Shown here: positions 63,042 to 64,000 of the stretch, one piece after another | How the letters are laid out: every line of letters begins with the position of its first letter | How positions within the stretch are numbered: the stretch's first letter is position 1 | DNA from: Aquisphaera insulae | Lineage (GTDB): Bacteria; Planctomycetota; Planctomycetia; Isosphaerales; Isosphaeraceae | DNA: 64,000 bases | Direction of reading: 5' to 3' | Assembly: GCF_011064615.1 (NCBI RefSeq) | Contig: NZ_JAALJH010000001.1 | Coordinates: 186,001 to 250,000 of the forward strand | Position numbers and translations under genes: made by a program | Notes under the pieces: model-generated | What the model saw: only the letters and a program-made list of their open reading frames with translations | What the model was told of the DNA's origin: nothing | The model's database searches: none

Positions 63042-63634
63042 GGTTCTCCCCTCCCCTTCCCTTCCTTCTCCTCTCGCTCGCGTCGCGCACGGCGGGCCGG
63101 CCACGCGCCTGCTCCGGATGAGGTCCGCGGAGACGCCAGCATTCTGGGATCGGGCAAAGCCCGCTCGGGGCAGGCCGTGCCTTCTCAGCCTCGATACCTG
63201 GGATATCGGGCGGCCCCGCGGGCGCGGAGGCGTCCTGGATTGAATTGGGGGCTAGGTCGACCGGCAGGCGTGTCGCTCACCTCGTCGCGGCCGCGAGGAG
63301 GTCGGCCCGCTGGCGGCGAAGTCCCGGGCCGGCTTCGGTTTCCACGAAGGGCCCATCCTGGAACCAGACAACGTTCCTTCGACAAGCTCGGCCGGGCGGG
63401 ATCTCGGGCTTGAGCATTCTTCCCGCCCAGGCCGATCGGTCTGGAACGGTGGGACCGGGAGAGCATGCTTCCCCTACTCCAATCCTAGCACATGGCGATG
63501 GTCGAATCGGTAATACGCGCTCGCCTGGCTTGCAAGGCAGCCCGAGCCGGAGAAGAATGAGACGAAATCCGCCCGCCGAGGGCCGATCCCCGGGTCACGG
63601 ACGGGGCGGACGGGCGAGTAAGAGGAGAGCCAGA
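63042..63634. other. Intergenic region, 593 bp
   Basis: Upstream of phoU. I see no supported gene. A pyrimidine-rich tract lies at 63045-63075, just upstream of the small unknown's start. A near-palindrome, GGGAG-AGCATGCT-TCCC, occurs around 63457-63473, but I could not tie it to a known operator. Confidence 0.4.
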
Positions 63635-64000
63635 ATGTCGCCTGGTCAGCCGGACCATCCCCTTCCCGATCCCTCCGCGGCCGATGCGAGCCTCCCCTCG
63701 AGCCCCACGCCACTGCCCGCGGGACGTCACTCGCTCCGCGACCAGGATACGCTCTGGAACGGCTTCCTCCAGCTCGCCTCCTCGGTCGTCGACGCCATGG
63801 AAAAAGCCGTCCGCGCGATCGAAGAGAGGGATTTCGCACTGGTCGACGACCTGGCCCTGGACGAGGAAGAAACCGACCGCCGCGAGGTCATGCTGGAGCA
63901 GGAATGCCTCCGGATCATGGCCCTCTACGAGCCGGTGGCCTCGGACCTTCGCCGCATGGCCACCGTGCTCAAGGTCAACCGCGACTGGGAACGAATCGCC
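63635..64000 (+). CDS. phoU: PhoU-like phosphate-signalling protein, N-terminal part
   Basis: The first 122 codons of a protein continuing past the window. After a ~40-residue proline-rich lead, helices match PhoU: E-K-A-V-R-A-I-E-E-R-D, L-A-L-D-E-E-E-T-D-R-R and L-Y-E-P-V-A-S-D-L-R-R-M-A-T-V-L-K-V-N-R-D-W-E-R-I, which contains the (E/D)xxxD and polar pattern used for metal and PstB/PhoR binding. PhoU dampens the phosphate-starvation response. GAGGAG precedes the ATG at 63635. The proline-rich lead is unusual for PhoU. Confidence 0.8.
   Translation, partial: MSPGQPDHPLPDPSAADASLPSSPTPLPAGRHSLRDQDTLWNGFLQLASSVVDAMEKAVRAIEERDFALVDDLALDEEETDRREVMLEQECLRIMALYEPVASDLRRMATVLKVNRDWERIA

Noticed and set aside
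63457..63473. Near-palindrome GGGAG-AGCATGCT-TCCC upstream of phoU, considered as a Pho box or operator
   Set aside because: It has a mismatch, no direct repeats of the Pho type, and no relation to promoter spacing.

Overview
The window reads as chromosomal DNA of a high-GC planctomycete, most likely of the Isosphaeraceae/Isosphaerales type. The assignment rests on family content: three DUF1559 (prepilin-like N-terminus) proteins, secreted proteins that open with the planctomycete LExLExRxLL-type motif, ECF sigma factors fused to very large C-terminal extensions with a membrane segment, an FHA-Ser/Thr kinase, a BlaI/M56 pair and a DUF4214 protein. Almost every gene has strong GC bias at third codon positions, so the antisense strand is full of long spurious frames. 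I see no prophage, CRISPR array, transposase or rRNA operon.

Layout. 1-10 kb: the tail of a membrane protein, an aminotransferase/GT39-like membrane-protein pair, a short DUF1559 protein, a cytochrome c'-like protein, a HAF-repeat secreted protein, two small unknowns, a gamma-carbonic-anhydrase-like protein and a large secreted glycoside hydrolase. 10-18 kb: a 2[4Fe-4S] ferredoxin, a di-haem peroxidase, a YfhO-type membrane protein and the first sigma-factor fusion (ECF sigma, membrane segment, degenerate trypsin-like domain). 18-25 kb: a nucleotidyltransferase-like protein, tRNA-Val, xylose isomerase, a translationally coupled SDR/DJ-1 pair, and a DUF4214/beta-propeller exoprotein. 25-28 kb: a DksA-type protein, lspA and a cobA-hemD fusion in one operon; a small membrane-protein gene lies entirely antisense inside the fusion's 3' end. 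28-33 kb: three tandem Hsp20 genes, a candidate non-autonomous inverted-repeat element, a BlaI/M56 sensor-protease pair with candidate operators, and a UDG-superfamily protein.

33-38 kb: cimA (citramalate synthase), valS and a DUF151 bifunctional nuclease, followed by tRNA-Ser(TGA) and tRNA-Leu(TAA). 39-44 kb: a rhodanese/DUF2892 + membrane-fusion protein + RND pump operon behind a near-consensus promoter whose -10 box lies in a palindrome. 44-50 kb: a secreted unknown, a Tat-exported asparaginase-family hydrolase, and a lipoprotein plus two tandem DUF1559 paralogues behind a second palindromic promoter. 50-57 kb: dnaE, a low-complexity exoprotein with a PEP-CTERM-like tail, and a pseudouridine-5'-phosphate glycosidase. 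57-64 kb: an FHA-zinc-ribbon-Ser/Thr kinase, the second giant sigma-factor fusion (ECF sigma, membrane segment, four carboxypeptidase-regulatory-like domains, helical repeats), a small unknown and the start of phoU.

The most unusual content is the pair of membrane-tethered sigma factors, each carrying what looks like its own extracytoplasmic sensor on the same chain. One carries a protease-like fold that has lost two of its three catalytic residues. The other lies 89 nt downstream of an FHA-kinase gene. Several promoters with near-consensus -35/-10 spacing could be read directly; they suggest a normal housekeeping sigma for most genes, with operator-like palindromes on three of them.
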